Assembly (NCBI RefSeq): GCF_006715725.1 | Contig: NZ_VFNU01000001.1 | Coordinates: forward strand, 3,224,001-3,288,000 | DNA: 64,000 nt | Reading direction: 5' to 3' | From: Nocardioides sp. SLBN-35 | Lineage (GTDB): Bacteria > Actinomycetota > Actinomycetes > Propionibacteriales > Nocardioidaceae | The notes under the pieces: generated by a model | What the model saw: the letters and a program-made list of their open reading frames with translations, nothing else | Told to the model about the DNA's origin: nothing | The model's database searches: none | Translations under genes and position numbers: made by a program | Part shown: positions 1 to 7,759 of the stretch, piece after piece | How positions within the stretch are numbered: the first letter of the stretch is position 1 | How the letters are laid out: every line of letters starts with the position of its first letter

Positions 1-574
1 TGGCCATCGCGACGAGGTCGTCGAGCCGGTCCTCGGGCGTCGGCGTCGGCCAGCGCTCGAGGGCGTAGTCAGCGGCGTGCGGCAGCGCGTCGTCGTACCT
101 CTTGTCGAGGTCGGACGGGTCGAGCTCGGCGAGCAGCTGGCGGCGGTTGATGCCGGCCAAGCGGCGCTCGAACCCGTGCCGTACGGCGAACGCGTCGCCG
201 GCCACGCTCTCCCACGCCTCGGTCATCAACAGGGTGCGTCCCCGCCGTCGCGCCTCCGCGCGGAGCCGGTCGAGCAGGGCGGTGCCGTAGCCGCGCCGCC
301 GGTGCCCGGGGTGGACGCCGAGGGTGAGGAACGCGAGATCGAGGTTGTCGTACTCACTGGTCGCGATCGAGCCCCACGCCACGACCGCGCCGCCCACCCG
401 CAGCAGGTACGGCGACTCGGGCTCGCCGTCCCACCCGTGCCGGAACCGGGCGTCGGCCCGCGCCACCGTGTCCCGCATCGTCCACGGAGCATCGGAAGCA
501 CTGATCGCGTTGGCGAGGCCGGTCCAGGCGACGAGATCGTCGTGGTCGTCGGGACCGAACGGGTGGATGTCCAT
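1..574 (-). CDS. GNAT-family N-acetyltransferase (3' end beyond window)
   Basis: This probably transfers an acetyl group from acetyl-CoA to a small molecule or protein amine; the substrate cannot be told from sequence. The reading frame starts MDIHPFGPDDHDDLVAW at an ATG at 574 and stays open to the window edge, so about 191 residues are visible. Residues about 90-115 carry the acetyl-CoA-binding motif A (LGVHPGHRRRGYGTALLDRL), followed by a conserved MTEAWES...FAVRHGFERR segment, as in GNAT domains. Many actinobacterial relatives have a second GNAT-like half, which would lie outside the window. It diverges from the membrane-protein gene at 627. The family is clear, the function is not. Confidence 0.8.
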   Translation of the reverse strand, partial: MDIHPFGPDDHDDLVAWTGLANAISASDAPWTMRDTVARADARFRHGWDGEPESPYLLRVGGAVVAWGSIATSEYDNLDLAFLTLGVHPGHRRRGYGTALLDRLRAEARRRGRTLLMTEAWESVAGDAFAVRHGFERRLAGINRRQLLAELDPSDLDKRYDDALPHAADYALERWPTPTPEDRLDDLVAMA

Positions 575-626
575 GACCCCAGCCTCCGATGCGGCTCCCG
601 GCGACGCCACTGGATATCCTGAGGGG

Positions 627-1001
627 GTGAACCAGACGTCGCCGCAGGGGTCGAGCCCGAGCGCAGCCGCCCCCCGCCGCCGTCACCTGATGGACCCGAA
701 CGCGCCCCGCAAGGTGCCGGACCCGAAGGACATCGAGCGGCTCCAGCGGGTGCAGCGCCGGGTGGTCTCGGTGCTCGTCATCACCACGATCCTCCACCTC
801 TCGGCGGGCTTCGTGATCGCGGCCGACCACGTCGCCGCCGACCGGACCGACGCCCGGATCGGCCTCAACATCATCGCCGCCGCCTTCATGGTCGGCGGTA
901 TCGCGGCCACGCTCGTCATCAACGGGCGCTCGTGGCGCTCGCCGTGGCTGGCGCTCGGGCTGGTCCCGGCGATCGTCGGCATCTGGTGGACGGTGCTCTG
1001 A
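627..1001 (+). CDS. Small membrane protein with three predicted TM helices
   Basis: I do not recognise a family. The product is 124 residues from a GTG at 627, or 103 from an in-frame ATG at 690; the longer form has a GAGG-rich stretch right at the start codon but poor spacing. A charged N-terminal part (KVPDPKDIERLQRVQRR) is followed by three hydrophobic segments: VVSVLVITTILHLSAGFVIA, LNIIAAAFMVGGIAATLVI and WLALGLVPAIVGIWWTVL. The short loops suggest a simple bundle in the cytoplasmic membrane. It lies alone between the divergent acetyltransferase and the convergent VOC gene, which gives no functional hint. Coding status is supported by typical codon use and the coherent membrane topology. 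Confidence 0.6.
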   Translation: MNQTSPQGSSPSAAAPRRRHLMDPNAPRKVPDPKDIERLQRVQRRVVSVLVITTILHLSAGFVIAADHVAADRTDARIGLNIIAAAFMVGGIAATLVINGRSWRSPWLALGLVPAIVGIWWTVL

Positions 1002-1020
1002 GCACTGCCCACCCCCGGGC

Positions 1021-1401
1021 TCACCCCTCGGCGACGTAGCCGTGGAAGACGGCCTCGACGTTGTTGCCGTCGAGGTCGCGCACGAAGACGCCGTAGTAGC
1101 CCGGGTGGTACTCCGGCCACGGCCGCGGCTCGTGGAGCACCTCGACGCCCGCGGCCACCGCGGCCTCGTGGAAGGCGTGGACGGCTGCGACGTCGGCGGC
1201 CTTGAACGCGACGTGGACCTCGCGCTGGGGCGGCATGTCGGCGTAGCTGCTCAGCCAGAAGGCGGGATCGCCCTCGGGGCCGTAGCCGACGGCCACGTCG
1301 TAGTCGAGGACCCGGCCGTAGCCCAGCGGAGCGAGCACCTGGTCGTAGAAGGTCTTGGACGCAGCGAGATCGGCGCAGTTGATGCCGAGGTGATCGATCA
1401 T
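1021..1401 (-). CDS. VOC-family (glyoxalase/dioxygenase-fold) protein
   Basis: The 126-residue protein is a single vicinal-oxygen-chelate domain pair. It opens with MIDHLGINCADLAASKTFYD, carries a mid-protein EVHVAFKAAD strand and ends with VFVRDLDGNNVEAVFH, where the final Glu sits in the usual metal-ligand position. Proteins of this length and pattern are metal-dependent lyases, isomerases or dioxygenases, or antibiotic-binding proteins, and the substrate is unknown. The ATG at 1401 is chosen because the conserved N-terminal strand starts there. It is convergent with the membrane-protein gene (stops 19 nt apart) and divergent from the PilZ gene at 1471. Confidence 0.8.
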   Translation of the reverse strand: MIDHLGINCADLAASKTFYDQVLAPLGYGRVLDYDVAVGYGPEGDPAFWLSSYADMPPQREVHVAFKAADVAAVHAFHEAAVAAGVEVLHEPRPWPEYHPGYYGVFVRDLDGNNVEAVFHGYVAEG

Positions 1402-1470
1402 GCGCCCATCGAACCAGCCTGCGCCGACACTCGTCCTCAGGTACGGCGATCCGCGGCCGATCAGGTCGGC

Positions 1471-2172
1471 ATGCAGCACAGGGACGTCCCGCCCGACGTA
1501 CATCCGGGCGTGCTGCAGACCGTGGCGCTCACACTGCGCCCGACGGCCGGCGAGCCGGTGGCACTCGAGACGAGGGTGCTCGACCTCGAGCCCCAGTCCG
1601 ACGGCTCGACCACGCTGGTCGTCGCGTGCCCGAACGGGATGGACCCGCACGAGCACCACTTCGACGTCACCCTCTCCTGGACCTACCCGCTCGGCCGGAT
1701 GGAGTGCCCGGTGAGCACCCGCCCCGGTCGGCGGGCGTACGGCGAGGTGTGGCTGCTCCGCCCGAGCTCACCCGCCGCGCGCCTGCAGCAGCGGGCCTAC
1801 TTCCGGGCCCGGATCTCGATGCCGGTGCTGCTGCGCTGGACGCCCGCGGCCGAGGACGCCGACGACACCGTCGACGAGCAGCCCGAGCAGCCCGAACACG
1901 TCGAGATCCTCGGCGTGGTCGTCGACGTGAGCGAGGGCGGCCTGATGGCGAGCGTGCGCACCGAGCCCCCGCCGGTCGGCACCAGCGTCGAGGCGACCAC
2001 CCGGGTCGACGGCGACAACCTGGTCCAGGCAGCCCGGATCGTGCGCCACGTGCGGTTCGCCAACGGCGGGATCGGGGTCGCGATCGCCTTCGTGGACCCG
2101 AGTCTCCACGGCGACCGGCTCCGGCGGCTGGTGTTCGAGACCGAGCGCCGCCGGCGCCGGGTGAGGCGTTGA
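1471..2172 (+). CDS. PilZ-domain protein (putative c-di-GMP effector)
   Basis: The protein has 233 residues. The C-terminal half is a PilZ domain: an RxxxR-type arginine motif in QRAYFRARISMP (about residue 110) is followed, after an acidic EDADDTVDEQPEQPE insertion, by VVVDVSEGGLMA, the D/NxSxxG signature. Together these bind cyclic di-GMP in characterised members. The N-terminal half (about residues 1-100) is a beta-rich region like the YcgR-N/PilZN extension found before PilZ in flagellar brake proteins. No flagellar or pilus genes are nearby, so the target is unknown. The stop codon TGA lies inside the first unit of the repeat at 2168-2306. The start at 1471 is the first ATG after the divergent VOC gene; the ribosome-binding site is weak. 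Confidence 0.75.
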   Translation: MQHRDVPPDVHPGVLQTVALTLRPTAGEPVALETRVLDLEPQSDGSTTLVVACPNGMDPHEHHFDVTLSWTYPLGRMECPVSTRPGRRAYGEVWLLRPSSPAARLQQRAYFRARISMPVLLRWTPAAEDADDTVDEQPEQPEHVEILGVVVDVSEGGLMASVRTEPPPVGTSVEATTRVDGDNLVQAARIVRHVRFANGGIGVAIAFVDPSLHGDRLRRLVFETERRRRRVRR

Positions 2173-2306
2173 GTTGCCGCCTTCTCATCGTTGAGTTGCC
2201 ACTTTCTACCCATTGAGCTTCCAGCGCCGGGTCGACCGCCCTTGCAGTACCGGCAACTCAACTGTGAGGAAGGGGCAACTCAACGGTGAGGAAGGGGCAA
2301 CTCAAC
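2168..2306. repeat. 22-bp tandem units in inverted orientation (3 + 3)
   Basis: Three units starting at 2168, 2190 and 2212 share GTTGAGTTGCC (the third is degenerate). Three units in the opposite orientation carry GGCAACTCAAC at 2252, 2274 and 2296. The period is exactly 22 bp in both arms. The arms can pair into a long imperfect hairpin between two convergent genes, the PilZ gene ending at 2172 and the thiolase ending at 2335, so a bidirectional terminator or mRNA-stabilising role is plausible. The first unit supplies the PilZ stop codon. Confidence 0.85.
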
Positions 2307-2334
2307 CGTTATGGGTCCGGGCCACCCGTGAGGG

Positions 2335-3498
2335 TCAGAGACGCTCGATGATGGTGACGTTGGCCTGGCCGCCGCCCTCGCACATGGTCTGCAGGCCGTA
2401 GCGGCCACCGGTGCGCTCGAGCTCGTTGAGCAGGGTGGTCATCAGCCGGGCGCCGGTGGCGCCGATGGGGTGGCCCAACGCGATGCCGCCGCCGTTGACG
2501 TTGACCTTCTCGTGCGGCGCCCCGGTCTCCTTCATCCAGGCCAGCACGACGGACGCGAAGGCCTCGTTGCACTCGAACAGGTCGATGTCGTCGATCGTCA
2601 TGCCGGCCTTGGCAAGCGCGTGCTTGGTCGCGGGGATCGGCCCGGTGAGCATCCAGACCGGGTCGTCGCCGCGCACCGAGAGGTGCACGATCCGCGCCCG
2701 CGGGGTCAGCCCGTGGTCCTTGACCGCCTGCTCGGAGGCGACGAGCACCGCGGCGGAGCCGTCGCAGATCTGTGAGGCGACACCGGCGGTGATCCGGCCG
2801 CCGGGGGCGAGCGGCTCGAGGCCGGCCATCTTCTCCAAGGAGGTGTCACGCGGGCACTGGTCGGTGGCGAAGACGCTGCCATCCTCGAGTACGTACGGCG
2901 CGATCTCGCTCGCGAAGCGGCCCTCGGCGATGGCGGCCTTGGCCCGTTCGTGGGAGGCCAGCGCGAACCTCTCCATGTCCTCGCGGGACACGTCCCACTT
3001 CTCCGCGATCACCTCGGCCGACCGGAACTGGCTGACCTCCTGGTCGCCGTACCGCTTGATCCAGCCGGGCGACTCGGCGAACGGCGTGGTGAAGCCATAC
3101 TGCTGGCCGACCATCATCGCGGCGGAGATCGGGATGGCGCTCATGTTCTGCACGCCGCCAGCAACGACGAGGTCCTGGGTGCCGGACATGACGCCCTGGG
3201 CCGCGAAGTGCACGGCCTGCTGGGACGAGCCGCACTGGCGGTCGATGGTGACGCCGGGAACGTGGTCGGGCAGCCCCGCGACCAGCCACGCGGTGCGGGC
3301 GATGTCGCCGGCCTGCGAGCCGATGGTGTCGCAGCAGCCCAGGATCACGTCGTCGACGGCACCCGCGTCGATGCCGGTGCGCTCGACGAGCGCGGCGAGT
3401 GAGTGGGCGCCGAGGTCGGCGGAGTGGACGCCGGCGAGTGCGCCGCCGCGCTTGCCCACGGCGGTGCGGACCGCGTCGACGATATAGGCCTCAGCCAT
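2335..3498 (-). CDS. fadA6: Steroid thiolase, FadA6-like acetyl-CoA acyltransferase
   Basis: This 387-residue thiolase carries the N-terminal nucleophile Cys in IDRQCGSSQQAVHFA (about residue 85), the His motif NGGGIALGHPIGATGARL (about 340) and the C-terminal active-site region QTMCEGGGQANVTII. In mycobacteria FadA6 cleaves the beta-keto acyl-CoA formed after opening of steroid ring C. That assignment rests on family resemblance plus context: it is the third gene of a fadE30-ipdF-fadA6 transcript, starting 33 nt after ipdF, as in the KstR2 regulon of M. tuberculosis. AAGGAG precedes the ATG with good spacing. Length and all catalytic motifs are normal. Confidence 0.85.
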   Translation of the reverse strand: MAEAYIVDAVRTAVGKRGGALAGVHSADLGAHSLAALVERTGIDAGAVDDVILGCCDTIGSQAGDIARTAWLVAGLPDHVPGVTIDRQCGSSQQAVHFAAQGVMSGTQDLVVAGGVQNMSAIPISAAMMVGQQYGFTTPFAESPGWIKRYGDQEVSQFRSAEVIAEKWDVSREDMERFALASHERAKAAIAEGRFASEIAPYVLEDGSVFATDQCPRDTSLEKMAGLEPLAPGGRITAGVASQICDGSAAVLVASEQAVKDHGLTPRARIVHLSVRGDDPVWMLTGPIPATKHALAKAGMTIDDIDLFECNEAFASVVLAWMKETGAPHEKVNVNGGGIALGHPIGATGARLMTTLLNELERTGGRYGLQTMCEGGGQANVTIIERL

Positions 3499-3531
3499 GA
3501 CAGGACTCCTTGCGTAGAGGGGTGGAAGAGC

Positions 3532-4335
3532 TCAGGCGTGCTGGCTGCTGACGGAGATGACCTCGCCCGTGAGGTACGACGAGTAGTCGCTCGCGAGGAA
3601 GACCATCACGTTGGCGACCTCCCACGGGGCGGCGGCGCGGCCGAAGGCCTCACGCTGCTTGAGCTCGACGAGCAGCTCGGGCGAGGTCACCTTCTCCAGG
3701 AAGGGGTGCATGGCCAGCGACGGCGACACCGCGTTGACCCGGATGCCGTGGGGCGCGAGGTCGAGCGCCGAGCAGCGGGTCAGCGCCATCACGCCGGCCT
3801 TGGCGGCGGCGTAGTGGGCCTGGCCCTCCTGCGCGCGCCAGCCGATGACCGAGGCGTTGTTGACGATGACGCCCTTCTTGCCGGCGGCCACGAAGCGCTG
3901 GCCGACCGCGCGGGTGGCGCGCATGGTGCCGGTGAGGGTGATGTCGATGACCCGGTTCCAGGTCTCGTCGGTGACCTCGAGGATCGAGTCGGTGCCGCCG
4001 AGGCCGGCGTTGTTGATCATGACGTCGACGCCGCCGAACTCATCGGCCGCGTCGAGGAGGGCGGTGATGTCCTCCTCCTTGGTCACATTGCAGACCAGCT
4101 GGCGGACCCGGTCGGCGCCGAACTCGGCGGCCAGGGCCTCCTCGGCCTCGGCGAGGCGACGCTCGTGGGTGTCGCTGAAGACGACCGCCTTGGCGCCCTC
4201 CTCCAGCGCCCGGCGTACGACGGCCGCACCGATCCCGGCACCTGCGGCGGCGGTCACGACGACCACCTTGCCGGCGAGCAGGTCGTGCCCGGGGACGTAC
4301 TCGGGGGTGGGCTGCTCGGGACGGAGCTCAGACAT
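3532..4335 (-). CDS. ipdF: Short-chain dehydrogenase, IpdF-like (Rv3559c type)
   Basis: This is a classical SDR of 267 residues. It has a cofactor loop VVVTAAAGAGIGAAV (about residue 25), the NNAG motif (NNAGLGG), the catalytic Ser region VNNASVIGW and the YxxxK pair in HYAAAKAG. The N-terminal 20 residues before the Rossmann fold resemble those of mycobacterial Rv3559c/IpdF, which acts on a hydroxylated HIC-CoA intermediate of steroid ring C/D catabolism. The substrate is inferred from gene order (fadE30-SDR-fadA6), not from sequence. Its ATG overlaps the fadE30 stop by one base (TGATG), which indicates translational coupling. Confidence 0.8.
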   Translation of the reverse strand: MSELRPEQPTPEYVPGHDLLAGKVVVVTAAAGAGIGAAVVRRALEEGAKAVVFSDTHERRLAEAEEALAAEFGADRVRQLVCNVTKEEDITALLDAADEFGGVDVMINNAGLGGTDSILEVTDETWNRVIDITLTGTMRATRAVGQRFVAAGKKGVIVNNASVIGWRAQEGQAHYAAAKAGVMALTRCSALDLAPHGIRVNAVSPSLAMHPFLEKVTSPELLVELKQREAFGRAAAPWEVANVMVFLASDYSSYLTGEVISVSSQHA

Positions 4336-5540
4336 CAGGATCCCTTCGGTTCACGAGGAAGGCCGAGCACGCGCTCGGCGAGGATGTTTCGCTGGATCTC
4401 GTCGCTGCCGCCGTAGATCGTGTCGGCACGCGAGAAGAGGAAGAGGCGCTGGTGGTCGTCGAGGTCGTACGACGACCCGCCGCGCGTCACCAGGCCGCCG
4501 CGCCCGGCGACGTCCATGGCGACCTCACCGAGGGTGCGGTGCCAGGTCGCCCAGGCCAGCTTGAAGATCGACCCCGCGCCACCACCGGCGGCCGAGTCCT
4601 GGCCGCCCTCGACGAGGGCGAGCGCGCGCAGCGCGAAGCTGCGGATCACGGCCAGCTCGGCCTTGAGGGCAGCAAGCCGGTCGCGGACGACCGGGTCGTC
4701 GATCGAGCCGTTCTCCTTGGCCCGGGCCACGACGGTCTCGAGCTCGCGGGCGAAGCCGACGGTCTGGCCGAGCGTGGAGACGCCACGCTCGAAGCCGAGC
4801 AGGCCCATCGCCACGCCCCAGCCCGAGCCGCGCTCGCCGACGACGAGGTCGGCGGAGGTGCGGGCGCCGGTGAAGAAGACCTCGTTGAACTCCGAGCCGC
4901 TGGTGAGCTGCTCGATCGGGCGCACCTCGACGCCGTCCTGGCGCAGCGGCACGAGCAGGAAGGACAGCCCCTGGTGCCGCGACGAGCCCGCTTCGGTGCG
5001 GGCGACGACGAAGCACCAGTCGGAGAGGTGGGCCAGCGACGTCCACACCTTCTGGCCGTCGATCACCCACTCGCCGGTGGACTCGTCGAGGCGGGCCCGC
5101 GTCTGCACGTTGGCGAGGTCGGAGCCGGCGCCGGGCTCGGAGTAGCCCTGCGCCCACAGCTCGCGCACGGCGATGATCTCCGGCAGGAAGCGCTGCTGCT
5201 GCTCGGGGGTGCCGAACGCGATCAGCGTCGGACCGAGCAGCTGCTCGCCGAGGTGGTTGACGCCGGCCGGCGCCTCGGCCCGCGCGTACTCCTCGTGGAA
5301 GATCACCTGCTGCCACAGCGACAGGCCGCGCCCACCGTGCTCGGTCGGCCAGCCGACCGCGGTCCAGCCGTGCTCGGCGAGATGGCGGTTCCAGGCCAGC
5401 CGCTCGTCGTGGGCCTCGTGCTCGCGACCGGGTCCGCCGAGACCGCGCAGCGCGGCCCACTCGCCGGTCAGGTGGTCGCCGAGCCATTCCCGGACCTCTG
5501 CGCGGAATGCGCGGTCCTCAGGCCCCTCGGTCAGGTTCAT
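4335..5540 (-). CDS. fadE30: Acyl-CoA dehydrogenase, FadE30-like
   Basis: This 401-residue FAD-dependent acyl-CoA dehydrogenase has the usual three-domain layout. Signatures include WAQGYSEPGAGSDLAN (about residue 130), DGQKVWTSLAHLSDWCFV, and the C-terminal FSRADTIYGGSDEIQRNILA. FadE30 in mycobacteria dehydrogenates a HIC-CoA-type intermediate before ring D opening; here that role is inferred from resemblance and synteny. The ATG at 5540 is preferred because upstream in-frame residues cross the operator and the divergent gene. A TAGAGT -10 box (5553-5548) ends 7 nt before this ATG, so the message may be leaderless. First gene of fadE30-ipdF-fadA6, divergent from fadE31. Confidence 0.87.
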   Translation of the reverse strand: MNLTEGPEDRAFRAEVREWLGDHLTGEWAALRGLGGPGREHEAHDERLAWNRHLAEHGWTAVGWPTEHGGRGLSLWQQVIFHEEYARAEAPAGVNHLGEQLLGPTLIAFGTPEQQQRFLPEIIAVRELWAQGYSEPGAGSDLANVQTRARLDESTGEWVIDGQKVWTSLAHLSDWCFVVARTEAGSSRHQGLSFLLVPLRQDGVEVRPIEQLTSGSEFNEVFFTGARTSADLVVGERGSGWGVAMGLLGFERGVSTLGQTVGFARELETVVARAKENGSIDDPVVRDRLAALKAELAVIRSFALRALALVEGGQDSAAGGGAGSIFKLAWATWHRTLGEVAMDVAGRGGLVTRGGSSYDLDDHQRLFLFSRADTIYGGSDEIQRNILAERVLGLPREPKGS

Positions 5541-5552
5541 GGCTGCTACTCT

Positions 5553-5570
5553 ACCAAGCAAATGCTTGGT
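5553..5570. promoter_or_regulatory. Palindromic TetR-type operator between fadE30 and fadE31
   Basis: ACCAAGCA at 5553-5560 and TGCTTGGT at 5563-5570 form perfect 8-bp arms with a 2-bp centre. The site overlaps the -35 of the rightward promoter and touches the leftward -10, which fits a repressor of both operons. The KstR2 regulator of mycobacteria controls the equivalent operons, but its published motif has CAAG and CTTG closer together, so the regulator here may be a diverged KstR2 or another TetR protein. No regulator gene is adjacent. Confidence 0.8.
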
Positions 5571-5594
5571 TCGGGCAGCGCCGGGGCCTACATT
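5566..5594 (+). promoter_or_regulatory. Putative fadE31 promoter and 11-codon leader ORF
   Basis: TTGGTT (5566-5571) and TACATT (5589-5594) are spaced 17 bp apart. The predicted start of transcription, about 7 nt further on, falls on GTG at 5601, which opens an 11-codon frame ending at TGA 5634-5636, just before the fadE31 ATG at 5638. A leaderless transcript with a short coupled ORF is therefore possible. This is read from sequence only. Confidence 0.45.
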
Positions 5595-5637
5595 TCGACT
5601 GTGACGACCTCCACGCCGATGAGGAACACCTACTGAC

Positions 5638-6801
5638 ATGGATCTCGAACTGAGCGAGTCCGAGCTGGCCTTCCAGACCGAGGCCCGCGCCTGGCTGGCG
5701 GCCAACGTGCCGGCCGAGCCGCTGCCGTCCCTCGACACCGCCGAGGGCTTCGTCCTGCACCAGGCCTGGGAGGCGAAGCTCGCCGCCGAGCGCTGGTCGG
5801 TCGTGTCCTGGCCGAAGGAGTACCACGGTCGCGAGGCGTCCCTCGTGGAGTGGATCATCTTCGAGGAGGAGTACTACCGCGCCGGCGCTCCCCTGCGTGT
5901 CTCGCAGAACGGGATCTTCCTGCTGGCCCCGATCATCTTCGAGCACGGCACCCCCGAGCAGCAGGACCGCTTCCTGCCCTCGATGGCGACCGGCGAGCGG
6001 GTCTGGGCGCAGTGCTGGAGCGAGCCCGAGGCCGGCTCCGACCTCGCCTCCCTCAAGTCGAGCGCCCGCCGGGTTTCGACAAGCTCAACCACCGGGGAGA
6101 GCGGCTGGGTGCTCAACGGCCAGAAGATCTGGTGCTCGCGCGCGGCCCTGGCCCAATGGGGCTTCGGCCTGTTCCGCAGCGACCCGGAGGCGCAGAAGCA
6201 CGCCGGGCTCACCTACTTCCTCTTCCCGCTCGACGCCGAGGGCGTGACCGTGCGCCCGATCGCGCAGCTCGACGGCGAGGAGGGCTTCGCGGAGGTCTTC
6301 TTCGACGACGTCTTCGTGCCCGACACCGATGTGCTCGGCGCGCCGGGTGACGGCTGGCGGGTCGCGATGAGCACCGCCGGGAACGAGCGCGGCCTCTCAC
6401 TGCGCTCCCCCGGCCGGTTCACCGCCGCCGCCGACCGCCTCCTCGCGCTGTACGACGAGAGGCCGGACCCGCGCGTCGCGGACCGCGTCGTCGACGCGTG
6501 GCTCAAGGCCGAGGCCTACCGCCTCTACACCTGGGGCACCGTGACGAAGCTCAAGGACGGCGGCGACATCGGAGCCGCGGGCTCGGTCAACAAGGTGTGG
6601 TGGAGCGAGCTCGACGTCGCCCTCCACGAGACCGCCCTCGACCTGCTCGGCCCCGACGCCGAGCTCGAGTCCCGCTGGCTCGACGGCTACACCTTCTCGC
6701 TGTCCGGCCCGATCTACGCCGGCACCAACGAGATTCAACGAAATATTGTCGCGGAGCGAATTCTCGGTCTGCCGCGTGAGCCCAAGGGAGTGCAGAAGTG
6801 A
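5638..6801 (+). CDS. fadE31: Acyl-CoA dehydrogenase, FadE31-like, with a repeat-derived insertion
   Basis: The 387-residue protein has standard acyl-CoA dehydrogenase signatures: WAQCWSEPEAGSDLASL, VLNGQKIWCSRAALAQW, and YAGTNEIQRNIVAERILG near the C-terminus. In mycobacteria FadE31 pairs with FadE32 or FadE33 as heteromeric dehydrogenases for late steroid intermediates, and those two partners follow here. Between the SEPEAGSD region and the NGQK motif, residues encoded by 6071-6097 read RVSTSSTTG. They match the translation of a short repeat (GGGTTTCGACAAGCTCAACC) that I know as dispersed in related genomes. The insertion is in frame and in a surface loop by position. First gene of a three-gene rightward operon. 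Confidence 0.87.
   Translation: MDLELSESELAFQTEARAWLAANVPAEPLPSLDTAEGFVLHQAWEAKLAAERWSVVSWPKEYHGREASLVEWIIFEEEYYRAGAPLRVSQNGIFLLAPIIFEHGTPEQQDRFLPSMATGERVWAQCWSEPEAGSDLASLKSSARRVSTSSTTGESGWVLNGQKIWCSRAALAQWGFGLFRSDPEAQKHAGLTYFLFPLDAEGVTVRPIAQLDGEEGFAEVFFDDVFVPDTDVLGAPGDGWRVAMSTAGNERGLSLRSPGRFTAAADRLLALYDERPDPRVADRVVDAWLKAEAYRLYTWGTVTKLKDGGDIGAAGSVNKVWWSELDVALHETALDLLGPDAELESRWLDGYTFSLSGPIYAGTNEIQRNIVAERILGLPREPKGVQK
6071..6097 (+). repeat. Dispersed actinobacterial repeat inside fadE31
   Basis: The sequence GGGTTTCGACAAGCTCAACC followed by ACCGGGG is a short dispersed element I recognise from Nocardioides and related genomes, where it is usually intergenic. Here it lies within an open reading frame and adds about eight residues without breaking it. 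Confidence 0.6.
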
Positions 6802-6871
6802 AGACACCCCACGAAGTTCTTCGCCTCCCCCGCTTCGCTCCTCCGTCGAACAACTCCGTAGGGACCCCGTC

Positions 6872-7759
6872 ATGAAGTTCGAGCTCACCACCGACCAGCA
6901 GGACTTCGCCGCCTCCCTCGACTCCCTGCTGGCCGCAGCCGACACTGTCGCCGCGGCCCGCGGCTGGGCGGCAGGCGACCATGCCGCCGGCCTCAGGCTG
7001 TGGGAGCGGCTGGCCGAGCAGGGCCTGACCATGCTCGCCACCGAGGCCTCCCCCGTCGAGGTCTGCGTCGCGTTCGAGGCGCTCGGCCGCCACGCCGTCC
7101 CCGGCCCGTGGGTCGAGGCTGCCGCCTACCTGCCCGTGGCGCTCGGCGCCGAGGTGGAGGGCGTCGCCACCGTCGCGATGCCGCGGGCACTGGACGCGGA
7201 CGTCGCCGACGCGGTGTACGCCGTCGTCGGCGACACCCTGCACACCGCCACCGCCGGGAAGGCCCACACCTCGGTCGACCGCAGCCGCCACCTGTTCGAC
7301 GTCACGCCCGGCGACGCCGTCGAGCACGGCGACCTCGCGGCGGCGTACGACCTGGCCGTGCTCGCGACCGCCGCCCAGCTGCTGGGTGCCGGCGAGAGGG
7401 TGCTCGCCGACGCGGTGACCTACGTCAAGCAGCGCAAGCAGTTCGGCCGCGAGATCGGCTCCTACCAGGCGATCAAGCACAAGCTCGCCGACGTGCGCAT
7501 CGCGCTCGACTTCGCCCGGCCGCTGGTCCTCGGCGCTGCTCTCGACCCGACGCCCCGCGCGGTCTCGGCCGCCAAGGTCGCCTGCGCGGACGCGGCGTAC
7601 CTCGCCTCCCGCACCGGCCTGCAGGTGCACGGGGCGATCGGCTACACCCAGGAGTTCGACCTCAGCGTGTGGATCACCAAGATCCGCGCGCTGGTCACCG
7701 CCTGGGGCACGCCGGCCGCGCACCGCGCCCGCATCCTCGAGACCCTCCGGAGCGCGTGA
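6872..7759 (+). CDS. fadE32: Acyl-CoA dehydrogenase-like protein, FadE32 type
   Basis: This is a short acyl-CoA dehydrogenase of 295 residues. It keeps the N-terminal helical domain and the C-terminal FAD-binding helix motif (QRKQFGREIGSYQAIKHKLA, about residue 190) and ends with LQVHGAIGYTQEFDLSVWI. The middle beta domain is reduced, as expected for one subunit of a heteromeric steroid dehydrogenase rather than a homotetramer. In M. tuberculosis FadE32 partners FadE31. The ATG at 6872 overlaps the stop of a 25-codon frame that itself overlaps the fadE31 stop; the 70-nt gap is otherwise unusual in this tightly packed operon. Its own stop overlaps the fadE33 start. Confidence 0.82.
   Translation: MKFELTTDQQDFAASLDSLLAAADTVAAARGWAAGDHAAGLRLWERLAEQGLTMLATEASPVEVCVAFEALGRHAVPGPWVEAAAYLPVALGAEVEGVATVAMPRALDADVADAVYAVVGDTLHTATAGKAHTSVDRSRHLFDVTPGDAVEHGDLAAAYDLAVLATAAQLLGAGERVLADAVTYVKQRKQFGREIGSYQAIKHKLADVRIALDFARPLVLGAALDPTPRAVSAAKVACADAAYLASRTGLQVHGAIGYTQEFDLSVWITKIRALVTAWGTPAAHRARILETLRSA

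Noticed and set aside
5541..5858. Longer FadE30 reading frame starting at 5858
   Set aside because: The extra residues would run through the operator and antisense to fadE31; homology starts at the ATG at 5540.
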